Assembly (NCBI RefSeq): GCF_039530945.1 | Contig: NZ_BAAAPC010000004.1 | Location: forward strand, 281,484 to 345,483 | Direction of reading: 5' to 3' | From: Nocardiopsis_C rhodophaea | GTDB taxonomy: Bacteria > Actinomycetota > Actinomycetes > Streptosporangiales > Streptosporangiaceae | DNA length: 64,000 bases | Shown here: in pieces, positions 44,989 through 54,242 of the stretch | How positions within the stretch are numbered: the stretch's first letter is position 1 | How the letters are laid out: the number at the start of each line of letters is the position of its first letter | The notes under the pieces: model-generated | What the model was told of the DNA's origin: nothing | The model's input: the letters and a program-made list of their open reading frames with translations, nothing else | Database searches by the model: none | Program-made: the position numbers and the translations under genes

Positions 44989-47117
44989 CCGCCACCGTGA
45001 CCGACGCGTGCCCGACCGACGATGACGACGAGGCGCCGATTCGGGCCTTCGGCGTGGACCCCGCCACCCACCGGGCCGTGTGCCGGGCCGCGGAAGACCA
45101 CGGCGTCAGCGCCTCCGTGTTCCTGCGGACCGCCATCGCCATCCTGCTGCACCGCCTGGGCGCGGCCGCGGATCTCCCCACCGCCCCCGCGCCGCCGTAC
45201 CGCGTCGACCTCTCCGGCGATCCCACCTCGCGCCAAGCCCTGGCCCGGGCCCGTGCCGCCGATCGCGCCGGGCGGCTTCGCGCGCAGACGCCCCCCACGC
45301 TTCTCCTCCGCCGCCTGCTGCGCGGTACGGGGCAGGGGGAGGACCCCGGCCCGGCGGAACGGCTCAAGCAGGTCCTGGTACCCATGCTGGTCGCACCGGA
45401 CCTGCCGATCAGTGAGATCGACGTCCTGACCGACGCCGAATGCCAGAGTCGGCACCGCGCCGACGCCGCGGCGGAGCCGCCCGGTGCCCCGAGTCCCCAT
45501 GCGCCGATCCCCTGCGGGCCCGCAAGTGCCCTCCGTGTCTCCGGACGGGGACGGGCGGAAGCGGCCAGGGGCCCCGTCATCCCCCTGTCGACGGGGCAGC
45601 GCGGTGTGCGTGAGCTCGGACGGACGCGCGACCGACAGGAGCCCGACAACGGGTGGTGGGTCATACGGCTGCGGGGCCACCTCGACACCGGCGCCCTGCG
45701 CCTGGCCGCGCGCGATGTGGTCGGCTTGCACGAGCCCCTGCGCACCCGCTACCCCGAGCGGGACGGGAAACCCTGGCTGGAGATCCTGGACGCGGACGCC
45801 GTCCGCGATCCGCTCGACGTCGTCGATGCCGTGGGCCGCGACGCGGAAGCGCTTCTGGACGCCGCGGTCCGCCGCCCCTTCGACCTGCGTTCGGAGCCGC
45901 CATTCCGGATGGTCCTGTTCACGGTCGCCCCCGGTGAGTACGTTCTGCTCCACCTCTTCCACCGCATCGCCGTCGACGCGGACTCCCAGGGCCCGTTCCT
46001 CTGGGACCTGCAGGCCGCCTATGCCGCCCGCTGCGCGGGCACGGCACCGACCTGGCCGCCGCTGCCCCTGCGGTATGCGGACTATGCGGCGCGGCAGCGT
46101 GCGCTGCTCGGCGCGGAGGACGGCCCCAGCGGCTGGGCCGCCCAACGGCGCGCGTTCTGGAGACGGGAACTGGCCGACCTCCCCGCGGCCGTCACCCTGC
46201 CCCACCTCCCCTCCGCTGTTCCCGACAGGGGCGGTCACCAGCAGGACACCGCACCCCCGGCCCGCGACCCGGCCGCATCCACCGACCCGGTCGGCGTCGT
46301 CCGCACCGAGATCCCTTCCGACCTGGCCCGAAGCGTGCCCACCTTCGCCCGCAACTACGGCACGACGCCGGCGACGGTGATCGGCGCCGCCGTGGCCGTC
46401 CTGCTGCACCGCCTTGGCGCGGGAGACGACATCCCCCTCGGCGCCCTGATCAACGATCGCGCGGACGAGGCGCTCGACGACGCGGTGGGCATGTTCCAGC
46501 GGCCCGTCGTCCTGCGCACCGATCTCTCCGGCACGCCCTCGTTCGGCGACGTCGTGGAGCGCCTCCAGAGGCGCGCCCGGACGGCCCGCGCTCACGCCGA
46601 CCTTCCGCTCGACCAGGTGGCCGACGCGTGCACCCCCGTCCCGTCCGGTTCGCCCGACCGCGCGCCGCTGTTCCACGTGACGGTGGAGCACGTGACCCGG
46701 CCGGAGCGTCCGCGGCGCCTCTTCGGCCTGGACACCGCCATCGAGGATGACGGCTGCTCCGCCCCGCGCGGCGAACTGGATTTCGCGGTGGTCGAGGAAC
46801 CGGAGGAGGGCCGGTCGATCCTGACCCTGCGGTACGCGGCCGACCGGTTCGCCCGCCCCGCCGCCGACACGATCGCCGCGCGCCTGCTGCGGCTGCTGTC
46901 CCAGGGCATCGCCGCCCCGCGCCGCCCCGTCGGCGACCTGGAGACCACACCCGGTGGAGAACGCCGGGGCGGCGGGCGGTCGGGCGTCATCCTCATCCTG
47001 CCCGAGCGATCGCCGTCGGCCGCGGGCGGGGCATCCCGACCCGCACGCGCCGCCGGGGCCGCCCGCACCGCCGCCGTCCACCGTGGCACATCCCACCCCG
47101 CCTGGAGATCCACATGA
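44985..47117 (+). CDS. Degenerate NRPS condensation-domain protein, iron-regulated
   Basis: A 710-residue protein. The N-terminal 150 residues look like the tail half of one condensation domain (DHGVSASVFLRTAIAILLHR). Residues of about 195-640 form a second, nearly full domain (VIPLSTGQRGVRELGR, TPATVIGAAVAVLLHRLGAG). The catalytic HHxxxDG is replaced by H326-R-I-A-V-D-A332, so the active His is Arg and the Gly is Ala. The last 50 residues match nothing. It is under an iron box, so it once belonged to siderophore synthesis. ATG 44985 lacks a good binding site but overlaps the upstream frame. Whether it still has a role is unclear. Confidence 0.7.
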   Translation: MTATVTDACPTDDDDEAPIRAFGVDPATHRAVCRAAEDHGVSASVFLRTAIAILLHRLGAAADLPTAPAPPYRVDLSGDPTSRQALARARAADRAGRLRAQTPPTLLLRRLLRGTGQGEDPGPAERLKQVLVPMLVAPDLPISEIDVLTDAECQSRHRADAAAEPPGAPSPHAPIPCGPASALRVSGRGRAEAARGPVIPLSTGQRGVRELGRTRDRQEPDNGWWVIRLRGHLDTGALRLAARDVVGLHEPLRTRYPERDGKPWLEILDADAVRDPLDVVDAVGRDAEALLDAAVRRPFDLRSEPPFRMVLFTVAPGEYVLLHLFHRIAVDADSQGPFLWDLQAAYAARCAGTAPTWPPLPLRYADYAARQRALLGAEDGPSGWAAQRRAFWRRELADLPAAVTLPHLPSAVPDRGGHQQDTAPPARDPAASTDPVGVVRTEIPSDLARSVPTFARNYGTTPATVIGAAVAVLLHRLGAGDDIPLGALINDRADEALDDAVGMFQRPVVLRTDLSGTPSFGDVVERLQRRARTARAHADLPLDQVADACTPVPSGSPDRAPLFHVTVEHVTRPERPRRLFGLDTAIEDDGCSAPRGELDFAVVEEPEEGRSILTLRYAADRFARPAADTIAARLLRLLSQGIAAPRRPVGDLETTPGGERRGGGRSGVILILPERSPSAAGGASRPARAAGAARTAAVHRGTSHPAWRST

Positions 47118-47575
47118 ACAGCGCACCTCGCCGGGAGGACACCCCTCCGCACATCGGCGCCCTGGCGTCCCGGCGGCGGGTGAGCCAGGAGCGCCCCGGC
47201 ACCGGACCCGCCGTCCTGCCGTTCGCCGCCGCGGGGGCCCGGCTCACCGCCGCCGAGATCGACGAGCGCGTCGACCGACTCGCGCGCGACCTCACCGCAC
47301 GCGGTGCCAGGCCGGGGACTGCGGTCGCGGTGGTGCTGCCGCGTTCGCCCGCACTCGTCCTCGCCCTGGTCGCCGTCATGCGGACGGGCGCCGCCCACCT
47401 CGCACTGGACCCGGAGCATCCCGACCGCATGGCCCGCGCGCTGGCACACACGCCGCCGGTGTGCGCGGTCTGCGCCCCGGAGACGGCCGACCGGACGGCG
47501 TCCCTGCTCACGGCCGGACACGCGGGGCGGAACACCAGCGCCCATTCGCGCGTTCGACCGGTCAGCGGACCGTAG
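47114..47575 (+). pseudogene. Truncated NRPS adenylation domain
   Basis: A 153-residue frame starting in the ATGA overlap with the condensation gene. It resembles only the first quarter of an AMP-binding domain: the core A1-like LTAAEIDERVDRLARDL and A2-like MRTGAAHLALDPEHPDR. It stops before the phosphate-binding loop (A3), so it cannot activate an amino acid. It is probably the stump of a larger synthetase lost by deletion. The next gene, panD, is unrelated. Confidence 0.75.
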
Positions 47576-47696
47576 ACCGGCAGGGGAACGGCCCCCGGGG
47601 ATGCGCCCACGGCGCGGTAGGGGCCATGATGGAGGAGTTCACGGGACCCTTCGGGGCCTGTAGTCCCCTTGCATCACACAGCTGAGGATGAAGCAC

Positions 47697-48137
47697 GTGC
47701 GTCGCACACTGTTCAACGGAAAGATCCACCGCGCCACGGTGACCCAGGCCGACCTGCACTACGTCGGATCCATCACGATTGACGCCGACCTCATGGAGGC
47801 GGCCGACATCGTCGAGGGCGAGCAGGTGCATGTGGTCGACATCGACAACGGTAACCGTCTGGTCACCTACACCATCACCGGCGAGCGCGGCAGCGGCGTC
47901 ATCGGTATCAACGGAGCGGCGGCGCACCTGGTGAACCCCGGCGACCTGGTCATCATCATGTCCTACGTCGAGGTCGACGAGTCGGAGCGCGCCCAGCACA
48001 CCCCCAAGGTCGTCCACGTCGACGCCGACAATCGCATCGTGCACCTCGGTGACGACGCCGCCGAACCGGTTCCCGGCTCCGGTCTTGTCTCCGGCGCCGC
48101 GACCGCGGCCCCCGCCCGCCCGCGCGAGCGGGCCTGA
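47697..48137 (+). CDS. panD: Aspartate 1-decarboxylase
   Basis: A 146-residue proenzyme that makes beta-alanine for pantothenate. The self-cleavage site Gly24-Ser25 (HYVGSITID) falls at the canonical position when GTG 47697 is used, and GAGG lies nine bases upstream, so this start is preferred over ATG 47688. Other conserved parts are GKIHRATVTQADLHYVGS and GERGSGVIGINGAAAHL. Ser25 becomes the pyruvoyl group. The C-terminal 30 residues are a low-complexity extension. It stands apart from other pantothenate genes. Confidence 0.95.
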   Translation: MRRTLFNGKIHRATVTQADLHYVGSITIDADLMEAADIVEGEQVHVVDIDNGNRLVTYTITGERGSGVIGINGAAAHLVNPGDLVIIMSYVEVDESERAQHTPKVVHVDADNRIVHLGDDAAEPVPGSGLVSGAATAAPARPRERA

Positions 48138-48165
48138 ACGCGCTGCGAGCAGCGGCAAAGTAACG

Positions 48166-48196
48166 GCGGCCGGTGCGCCTCAGCCGAGGTGCCGGC
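48166..48196 (+). terminator. Probable terminator after panD
   Basis: GGCCGGTGC with GCCTC (48166-48179) is complementary to GAGG and TGCCGGCC (48184-48195), with one mismatch region, about 30 bases after the stop codon. Confidence 0.45.
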
Positions 48197-48289
48197 CGTC
48201 ACAGGTGCCACGGGTCCCCCCTGATGACCACATCCGGCCCGGAGGACAGGTGAGCACGCGGGTGGGCGCGCGGGTATGCACCCATCGCG

Positions 48290-48526
48290 ATGAACGGTGA
48301 GGATTCAGACCAGCGGCAGGTCGCGGCGCACATCGAGTGGCAGAAGCAGGGTATGTGGCTGGTTCTGTGGGGGTATTACACCCGCCGTTATTGGGCATAT
48401 GCCCGCTGGCCGGTCCCGACGGGCGGGGTGGTCGTCTCGGCGCCCGACCCCGACGGACTCTACGCGGAGATGCGGCGTATGGAGCGCGAACACGATTTTC
48501 TCCGCTGGCGTTATGGGAACAGGTGA
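48290..48526 (+). CDS. Small conserved hypothetical protein
   Basis: A 78-residue soluble protein with a Trp/Tyr-rich core (WLVLWGYYTRRYWAYARWPV) and a helical C terminus (LYAEMRRMEREHDFLRW). Its composition resembles small actinobacterial proteins of unknown function. No clear ribosome binding site precedes ATG 48290. The codon positions carry the expected G/C bias. Confidence 0.6.
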   Translation: MNGEDSDQRQVAAHIEWQKQGMWLVLWGYYTRRYWAYARWPVPTGGVVVSAPDPDGLYAEMRRMEREHDFLRWRYGNR

Positions 48527-48713
48527 TCTCCGCCGAAGTGTGCGCCGTTCGCGTCACCCCCCGGTCAAAAGGTTTCTCTCGATCGCGACAACACGCCTCC
48601 GCATCCGGTGTGGCGGGTGCTCGTGATGGTTATGGTGCGGGATGGGCACGCGCCGGATCCCGAAGTGAACCGCTGGGGCACGGGATCCGTCGGGTCGACG
48701 AGGGGTGTTTCGC

Positions 48714-49391
48714 ATGACCCACCATCCGCCGCCCGGGGAGTCTCCGGACGGAAACCATCCTGGGCCGCCGCCTCCCGGCGGTCCGTCCCCCGATGGTCCG
48801 CCCGACGGCCCGGAGCAGCCGCAGCAGCCCAGGCCGTGGGGCAGGATTCTCGGCGTCGGCTGCGTCGTGGCCGTCCTGCTCGCCCTCTTCGTGGCCGGGT
48901 GCGTCGTCGTCCTGATCAGCATCGGCGATGACGCCATCGAGCCGGGAATCGAGTACACGCCGGAGGGGCCGATGCCGACCGGGGCGACGTCCGGCGCCAT
49001 CGGCGACCCTGTCGTCTCCGGGCACCTGCGGATGACCGTGACGGGGGTGCAGACCGGGGTGATGAGCGTCGGCAGTGACCCCCTGCGCAAGGACGCCGAA
49101 GGCCAGTACGTCATCGTGAACGTCTCCGTGAAGAATCTCGGAAAGTCGCCGACCAAATTCGAGGGTCCCGGGCAGGTGCTCATCGGGGACGACGGTGAGC
49201 GCTACGCCAACGATCCCCAGGCCGAGATCTACCTCGGTAACCGGGACAAGTTCTTCCAGCGGATCCAGCCCGGCGAATCGGTGGACGGCCGGCTCGTCTA
49301 CGACATCCCCGCGGACGTCCGCCCGGACTACCTGGAGATGAAGGACCTGCTGTCGCCGGACCCGCCGGTGAGGGTCGATCTGACGAGCTGA
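48714..49391 (+). CDS. DUF4352 membrane-anchored protein
   Basis: A 225-residue protein. A Pro/Gly-rich cytosolic tail of about 45 residues precedes one membrane helix (CVVAVLLALFVAGCVVVLIS), and the extracellular domain is of DUF4352 type (GQYVIVNVSVKNLGKSPTKF, IQPGESVDGRLVYDIP). Such domains have an immunoglobulin-like fold and are common in actinobacterial surface proteins of unknown role. GAGGGG lies nine bases before ATG 48714. It converges with the FhuF-like gene. Confidence 0.8.
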   Translation: MTHHPPPGESPDGNHPGPPPPGGPSPDGPPDGPEQPQQPRPWGRILGVGCVVAVLLALFVAGCVVVLISIGDDAIEPGIEYTPEGPMPTGATSGAIGDPVVSGHLRMTVTGVQTGVMSVGSDPLRKDAEGQYVIVNVSVKNLGKSPTKFEGPGQVLIGDDGERYANDPQAEIYLGNRDKFFQRIQPGESVDGRLVYDIPADVRPDYLEMKDLLSPDPPVRVDLTS

Positions 49392-49407
49392 CCCGCGGGT
49401 GCTGCCG

Positions 49408-50274
49408 CTACGGCGCCAGTGCGGGGTTGCGGATCCACTCTTGCAGCTCGGCGCGGCGGTCGGCGTCGCACTTGAGGGGGCAGGTGGTGCAGAACCCGTG
49501 CTCGGGGTCGTCCTTGTAGTCGAAGCAGCAGGTCCCGCGCACCGCCCAGGTGCCCCGCGGGTGGTTGTCCCAGAACGGGAAGAGCCGGGGCCGGGCGCGC
49601 GTGACGGCGCCCGCCTCAATCAGGGCGTCGCCGAGCCGGCCCGCGCGCTTCCAGGCGTCCTCGGCGTCCTGGCCCAGGAACCGGGCGGGGTTGAGCATGT
49701 AGAAGTGCACGATGTCGAGGACCCAGCCCCACAGCGTACGCAGGCCGACACGGGTGTGGGCGTGGACGGCGTCGATGATCGGGGCGAAGGTCCGGACCAT
49801 GTGCTCCGCGGCCAGCCGATCCAGCGCCGCCTCGTCCTGGACGACGACGGCGTCGGGGTGCCCGACGGCGGGGTCATCGGGGGTGACGGCGACTCGCGAG
49901 CTGGTGATGGTGGGCGTGCCGAAGGTTCCGCTGGACAGCCAGGGGAACCAGAGGTGCTCGGGGTCCAGCAGGACGGCGCGTCCGGTGAGGTAGAGGCCGG
50001 CGGAGTCCAGGAAGATCGGTTCGCGCAGCAGCGCGCGCAGGAAGTGGGTGGAGGCCGGCAGCTTGTGTCCGGGGCCGTGCTGGGCGACAAGCTGGTCGAA
50101 CAGGGGGCCGATCACGCCCTCGGCGACCATGAGGTCCGTGCGGTACCAGTGCTCGCTGCCGGGATGTTCGCGCACGGAGGAGACCCGCTTAATCCGGATG
50201 TCGGGGAGCGGCGCGAACTTCAGCGGCGCACAGGCATCGACCACCGCCTGGAGCGGGGCTTGCGTCATGGTCAT
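49408..50274 (-). CDS. FhuF-like ferric siderophore reductase
   Basis: A 288-residue [2Fe-2S] protein. The C-terminal cluster motif CCFDYKDDPEHGFCTTCPLK (C-C-x10-C-x2-C) is that of FhuF, and an internal region (LRTLWGWVLDIVHFYMLNPA) fits the family. It frees iron by reducing ferric siderophore in the cytosol after uptake. The 19-base iron box upstream (50420-50438) supports iron control. ATG 50274 or 50268 is the likely start; the frame extends to 50409 without similarity. It complements the uptake operon at 5.4-9.4 kb. Confidence 0.87.
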   Translation of the reverse strand: MTMTQAPLQAVVDACAPLKFAPLPDIRIKRVSSVREHPGSEHWYRTDLMVAEGVIGPLFDQLVAQHGPGHKLPASTHFLRALLREPIFLDSAGLYLTGRAVLLDPEHLWFPWLSSGTFGTPTITSSRVAVTPDDPAVGHPDAVVVQDEAALDRLAAEHMVRTFAPIIDAVHAHTRVGLRTLWGWVLDIVHFYMLNPARFLGQDAEDAWKRAGRLGDALIEAGAVTRARPRLFPFWDNHPRGTWAVRGTCCFDYKDDPEHGFCTTCPLKCDADRRAELQEWIRNPALAP

Positions 50275-50419
50275 GCGGATGCGTCGACCTTTCTGCGCGG
50301 ATGCCGTGCGGAAGGCAATGCGGTCCTGCGGGCAGACTCCGGAACGTCCCAGAGGCGGGGAAGTGGACGGGGAAGACACGTCGACCGGCCCCCGTGCTGA
50401 GGTCGACACCCGTCGTCTA

Positions 50420-50438
50420 TTAGATGAGGCTACCCTAA
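50420..50438. promoter_or_regulatory. Iron box ahead of FhuF-like gene
   Basis: TTAGATGAGGCTACCCTAA matches 16 of 19 positions of the DtxR/IdeR-type consensus. It lies about 146 bases before ATG 50274. Confidence 0.7.
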
Positions 50439-50778
50439 TGTATCTCTCCGAGGCAATGGGGGCGCGGATCCCGCCGCACCGGTGTTTGTCGTGCTCAGTG
50501 CGGGTGTGTCAGCCTCAGCGGCGCCGTTCTCGAACTCCGTTCGGTGATTCGGACATAAAGTTGTATATTTCTCAAACGAGTTCGTAGTTCCCCTGCGAGG
50601 CCGCGGCGTCTCGCGAGGTCGCCCTGCACGGAAGGCGTCCCCGGGGCTGCGTTCCGACACCCCCGCACCACAGGGTTCGACCAGCGCGGCCGGATGCTGT
50701 CGCATGCCGTGCTATACGGGCGCACCCGTGGGTCGGGTCCAGCCACACGCGACCACAGGGGAAGGAAGGCGTAACCCG

Positions 50779-52260
50779 TTGCGCACACACCCCAGAGGGC
50801 TGCTCACCCTCGCCGGCACCGAACTCAACGAGCGCATCTCCTTCTACGGAATGCGCGCCATCCTCGTCCTCTTCCTGGGGGCGGCCATTGCCGAGGGCGG
50901 CATGGGCCTGGGAACCGGGACCGCCACCGCCATCGTCGGCCTCTACATGGCGCTGAGCTACTTCGCCACGCTGCCCGGCGGATGGATCGCCGACCGGGTG
51001 CTCGGCCAGCGCCGCACCGTCCTGGTGGGCGGGATCATCATCATGCTCGGCCACATCTCCCTGGCCATCCAGCTCGGCGACCTGTTCGTGTGGGGCGGGC
51101 TGATCCTGGTCTGCGTGGGCACCGGCTTCCTCAAGCCGAACGTCACCTCGATGGTCGGCAAGCTTTACGCCGACGACACCGACGCCCGCCGCGACGCCGG
51201 CTACTCGCTCTACTACATGGCCATCAACATCGGCTCGGCCATCGGGCTCTTCGTCGTTGGCTACATCGGTGAGGTCGTGTCCTGGCACATCGGCTTCGGT
51301 GTCGCCGCTCTCGGTATGGCCCTCGGCCTGGTCTCCTACGTGCTGGGCCAGAAGGGACTGGGTGACGCGGGCAAGGCCCCGGGCCAGCCGCTGACCGCGG
51401 CCGACCGGGCCGCGATGGTGAAGTGGATCGCGATCGGGGCCGTCGTCGTGGTGGCCGCCGTCGCGGCGTCCGCGGCCACCGGCACCCTGAGCGTCGACAA
51501 CGTCACCTACGTGCTGACGGCCCTCGCGGTCGTCGTCCCGATCCTCTACTTCATCAACATGTTCGTGGTGAAGCGCGACCAGATCGTCGGCGACGAGCGC
51601 ACCAAGCTCACGGCCTTCATGTGGCTGTTCATCGCCTCGGCCGTCTTCTGGATGATCTTCGACCAGGCGGGCGGCACGCTCACCCTGTTCGCCAAGCACG
51701 ACGTCGACCTGAACTTCTCCGGTTTCCACATCCCGGCCGGATGGACCCAGGCGGCCAACCCGGTCATGGTCATCCTGTTCTCCGGCGTCTTCGCCCTGAT
51801 GTGGACGAAGCTCGGCAACCGCGTCAGCACCCCCGCCAAGTTCAGCTTCGCGCTGGTCGTGGCCGGTCTCTCCTTCGTCCTGATGTCGGCCGCCTCGGCG
51901 GCCACCGAGGGCGGCACCGTCAAGGTGAGCCTGCTCTGGCTGATCGGCGTCTACCTCCTGCTGACCATCGCCGAGCTGTCCCTCAGCCCGGTCGGCCTGT
52001 CGATGACCTCCAAGCTCGCGCCCAAGGCCTTCGCCGGGCAGATGATGGGGCTGTTCTTCCTCTCCACCGCCGCGGGAGACGCCGTCGGTGCCCAGGTCAG
52101 CCGGTTGGAACCGGTGCTGGGCGGCACGTACTACCTGGGGCTGGGCCTGCTGGCCGTGGTCTGCGGGATCGCCCTGAGCCTGTTCATCGGCAAGCTGCGC
52201 GTGCTCATGAACGAAGAGCGCACGAAGGAGAACGCGGCCGAGCTCCAGCCCAGCGCCTAG
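50779..52260 (+). CDS. POT-family proton-dependent oligopeptide transporter
   Basis: A 493-residue transporter of di- and tripeptides with about 14 helices. The N-terminal signature is ELNERISFYGMRAIL, followed by LPGGWIADRVLGQRR and GTGFLKPNVTSMVGKLY. The later FWMIFDQAGGTLTLFA is the family's conserved helix. TTG 50779 is preferred because GGAAGGAAGG lies about nine bases upstream, and upstream codons give no family match. A long stem terminator follows. Confidence 0.92.
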   Translation: MRTHPRGLLTLAGTELNERISFYGMRAILVLFLGAAIAEGGMGLGTGTATAIVGLYMALSYFATLPGGWIADRVLGQRRTVLVGGIIIMLGHISLAIQLGDLFVWGGLILVCVGTGFLKPNVTSMVGKLYADDTDARRDAGYSLYYMAINIGSAIGLFVVGYIGEVVSWHIGFGVAALGMALGLVSYVLGQKGLGDAGKAPGQPLTAADRAAMVKWIAIGAVVVVAAVAASAATGTLSVDNVTYVLTALAVVVPILYFINMFVVKRDQIVGDERTKLTAFMWLFIASAVFWMIFDQAGGTLTLFAKHDVDLNFSGFHIPAGWTQAANPVMVILFSGVFALMWTKLGNRVSTPAKFSFALVVAGLSFVLMSAASAATEGGTVKVSLLWLIGVYLLLTIAELSLSPVGLSMTSKLAPKAFAGQMMGLFFLSTAAGDAVGAQVSRLEPVLGGTYYLGLGLLAVVCGIALSLFIGKLRVLMNEERTKENAAELQPSA

Positions 52261-52285
52261 CCGGCCTGTCCTGCGCGAGCGCGAG

Positions 52286-52324
52286 GAAAGCCCGGGACCG
52301 GCTCTCCGCCGGTCCCGGGCTTTC
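52286..52324 (+). terminator. 17-bp stem terminator after POT gene
   Basis: GAAAGCCCGGGACCGGC (52286-52302) pairs with GCCGGTCCCGGGCTTTC (52308-52324) around TCTCC. The next 200 bases hold no supported gene. Confidence 0.85.
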
Positions 52325-52529
52325 TGCGTCCGGGGCCGGGCCGACAAAGCCGGGCCGACAACGCGGCGTTCGATTTTGCTCGACGCGGATGCGTGTCGCC
52401 CGTCCCGTCGTCTCCTTTCCCCGAATTCCGTCAGCCGGACCGGCAGCGCTCGGCGGACGCCGGGGGTCGGTGATCGCGTATCCGGGCCGGGGGGACTGAC
52501 CGCCGCCGGGGCGTCGCACGCGGCTGGGG

Positions 52530-53975
52530 TCAGGACGGTGACGAGCCGGCGCCGCCTCCCTCACCGGGATGCTCGTTGACGTCCGCGGTGATCGCCGACC
52601 GCAACTGGGCCTCGCTCAGCCCCCGCACCGTCGACAGGTCCACGCCCCACAGGTCGGCGTCCTTGAGGTCGGCGCCCACCAGGTTGGCGTGGTCGAGGGT
52701 GGCGCCCACCAGATCCGCGCGCTGGAGGTGGGCACCCACCAGGTCGGCCCGGTCCAGGTGGGCGTCCACCAGGTTCGCCTGTTCCAGGTGGGCGCCGACC
52801 AGATAGGCGTCGTCGAGGTGGGCGCCGCCGAGGTTCCCCCGTTCGAGGTGCGCCCCCCGGAGATTGGCGTGGTGCATGTGCGCGCCCAGCTGGTTGGCGT
52901 CCTCCAGGTGGGCGTCGACCAGATAGGCGTGCTCCAGGTGCGTGTCGACGAGATTGGCGTGGGAGAGGTGGGCCCGCCGCAGGTTGGCGTGTTCCAGGTG
53001 GGTCCCCACCAGGTAGGCGCGCTCAAGGCGGGCGCCCAGCAGGCGCGCGTGCTCCAGGTGCGCGCCCACGAGATTGGCGTCTTCCAGGTGGGCGCCCCAC
53101 AGGTCCGCGCGGCGGAGATGCGCACCCCCCAGGTAGGCGTGTTCCAGGTGGGCGCCCCACAGGTCGGCGTGTTCCAGGTGGGCACGTCTCAGGTTGGCGT
53201 GCTGGAGGTGGGCGCGTCTCAAATTGGCGTCTTCGAGGTGGGCGCCCCGCAGGTCGGCGTGTTCGAGGTGGGCACCGCGCAGATCCACCTGTTCGAGGTG
53301 GGCGCCGCGCAGGTCCGCGCCGCGCAGATTGGTTGTGCCCAGATCGACCCGGTTCCGCTCCGGGCGCCGCGGTCTCCGGGCGATCACCGTCAGCGCGGTC
53401 TGGATATCGGTCGCCGGGCGCTTGCGCGCCTGCGATTCGTCGGGAGGATCCACCGTGCCCGCGGGCGGATGCATCCACCGCCCCAGATCCCGCATCGGCG
53501 GACTCCCCTCCTCGTCTTCGGCGGAGGCGTTCTCCCGGATGAAGGCCGACAGGACCTCGACGACCGTCGAATGGTCCCGCTCCGACTCCCGCATGATGTG
53601 CTCCAGCGCGTACATCCCCCCGATGCGCTCCGCGAGTTTGTCCGACGCCAGGTTGCCGATCGCCGAGGTGTAGCGCTCGGTGATCTGCCCCCGGCGGTTC
53701 AGCCGATAGTTGACCACGGCGAACGCCAGCGCCGAGAGCGCCGCGGTGCCCCCGACCGACTGCAGCACGGTCCTGCGCACGTGGTTGAGCGCCACTGCCT
53801 GCTGGTCGTCGGGCAGCCGGTGCACGACCGGGCCGGCCACCCAGTGCGTCACCGGCCCGAGCAGTATCGCCAGCACCAGCCCGGCGAACGCCACACCGAA
53901 CGGGGCCGCCAACCAGACCCCGTATCGCATGGTCCACGCCACCTCTGCATCGCCCCGCCCCAGAGTCCTCCCCAT
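52530..53975 (-). CDS. Membrane-anchored pentapeptide-repeat protein
   Basis: A 481-residue protein. Two membrane helices lie in the first 90 residues (WLAAPFGVAFAGLVLAILLG, VGGTAALSALAFAVVNY), then a helical region (SAIGNLASDKLAERIGGMYA) common to such proteins. About 240 residues of A(D/N)LxG-type pentapeptides follow from NLRGADLRGAHLE to LKDADLWGVDL. The repeats form a right-handed quadrilateral helix. Soluble relatives protect gyrase from toxins, but membrane-anchored ones are of unknown function. It sits beside the possible peptide locus at 54.2-57.9 kb, so an immunity role is conceivable but unproven. Confidence 0.85.
   Translation of the reverse strand: MGRTLGRGDAEVAWTMRYGVWLAAPFGVAFAGLVLAILLGPVTHWVAGPVVHRLPDDQQAVALNHVRRTVLQSVGGTAALSALAFAVVNYRLNRRGQITERYTSAIGNLASDKLAERIGGMYALEHIMRESERDHSTVVEVLSAFIRENASAEDEEGSPPMRDLGRWMHPPAGTVDPPDESQARKRPATDIQTALTVIARRPRRPERNRVDLGTTNLRGADLRGAHLEQVDLRGAHLEHADLRGAHLEDANLRRAHLQHANLRRAHLEHADLWGAHLEHAYLGGAHLRRADLWGAHLEDANLVGAHLEHARLLGARLERAYLVGTHLEHANLRRAHLSHANLVDTHLEHAYLVDAHLEDANQLGAHMHHANLRGAHLERGNLGGAHLDDAYLVGAHLEQANLVDAHLDRADLVGAHLQRADLVGATLDHANLVGADLKDADLWGVDLSTVRGLSEAQLRSAITADVNEHPGEGGGAGSSPS
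52655..53335 (-). repeat. 30-bp-period repeat coding for pentapeptides
   Basis: On the plus strand GAGGTGGGC or CCAGGTGGGC recurs about every 30 bases, matching a ten-residue (double pentapeptide) protein period with His or Arg in alternate turns. Confidence 0.8.
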
Positions 53976-54242
53976 GCTGTAATTCCAGCACTACGGACGG
54001 TGCATCGTCCGTGAAACGGCCGCCAACGTTGGGGCCGCCGCGTGCCCGCCCGAAACGCGCGCCGCCGGCCACAACGGCGCCAAGTGTCTGGACTCCGCGA
54101 ACGCGCGCTAATCAGGCCTCGCGACCTGCCTGCCGGTCATCCGTAGCGATCCGAATCCGCGGGAATCGGTCCTCGTCAATGGGGCGAATTCCGGTCGTCA
54201 GGCGTGGGCGTGACCGGCGTTCCGGAACACCGCGGCGCCGCC

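Noticed and set aside
44802..47126. A 774-codon minus-strand frame opposite the NRPS relic
   Set aside because: It is Gly/Arg/Val-rich with no domain, while the plus strand shows condensation motifs.
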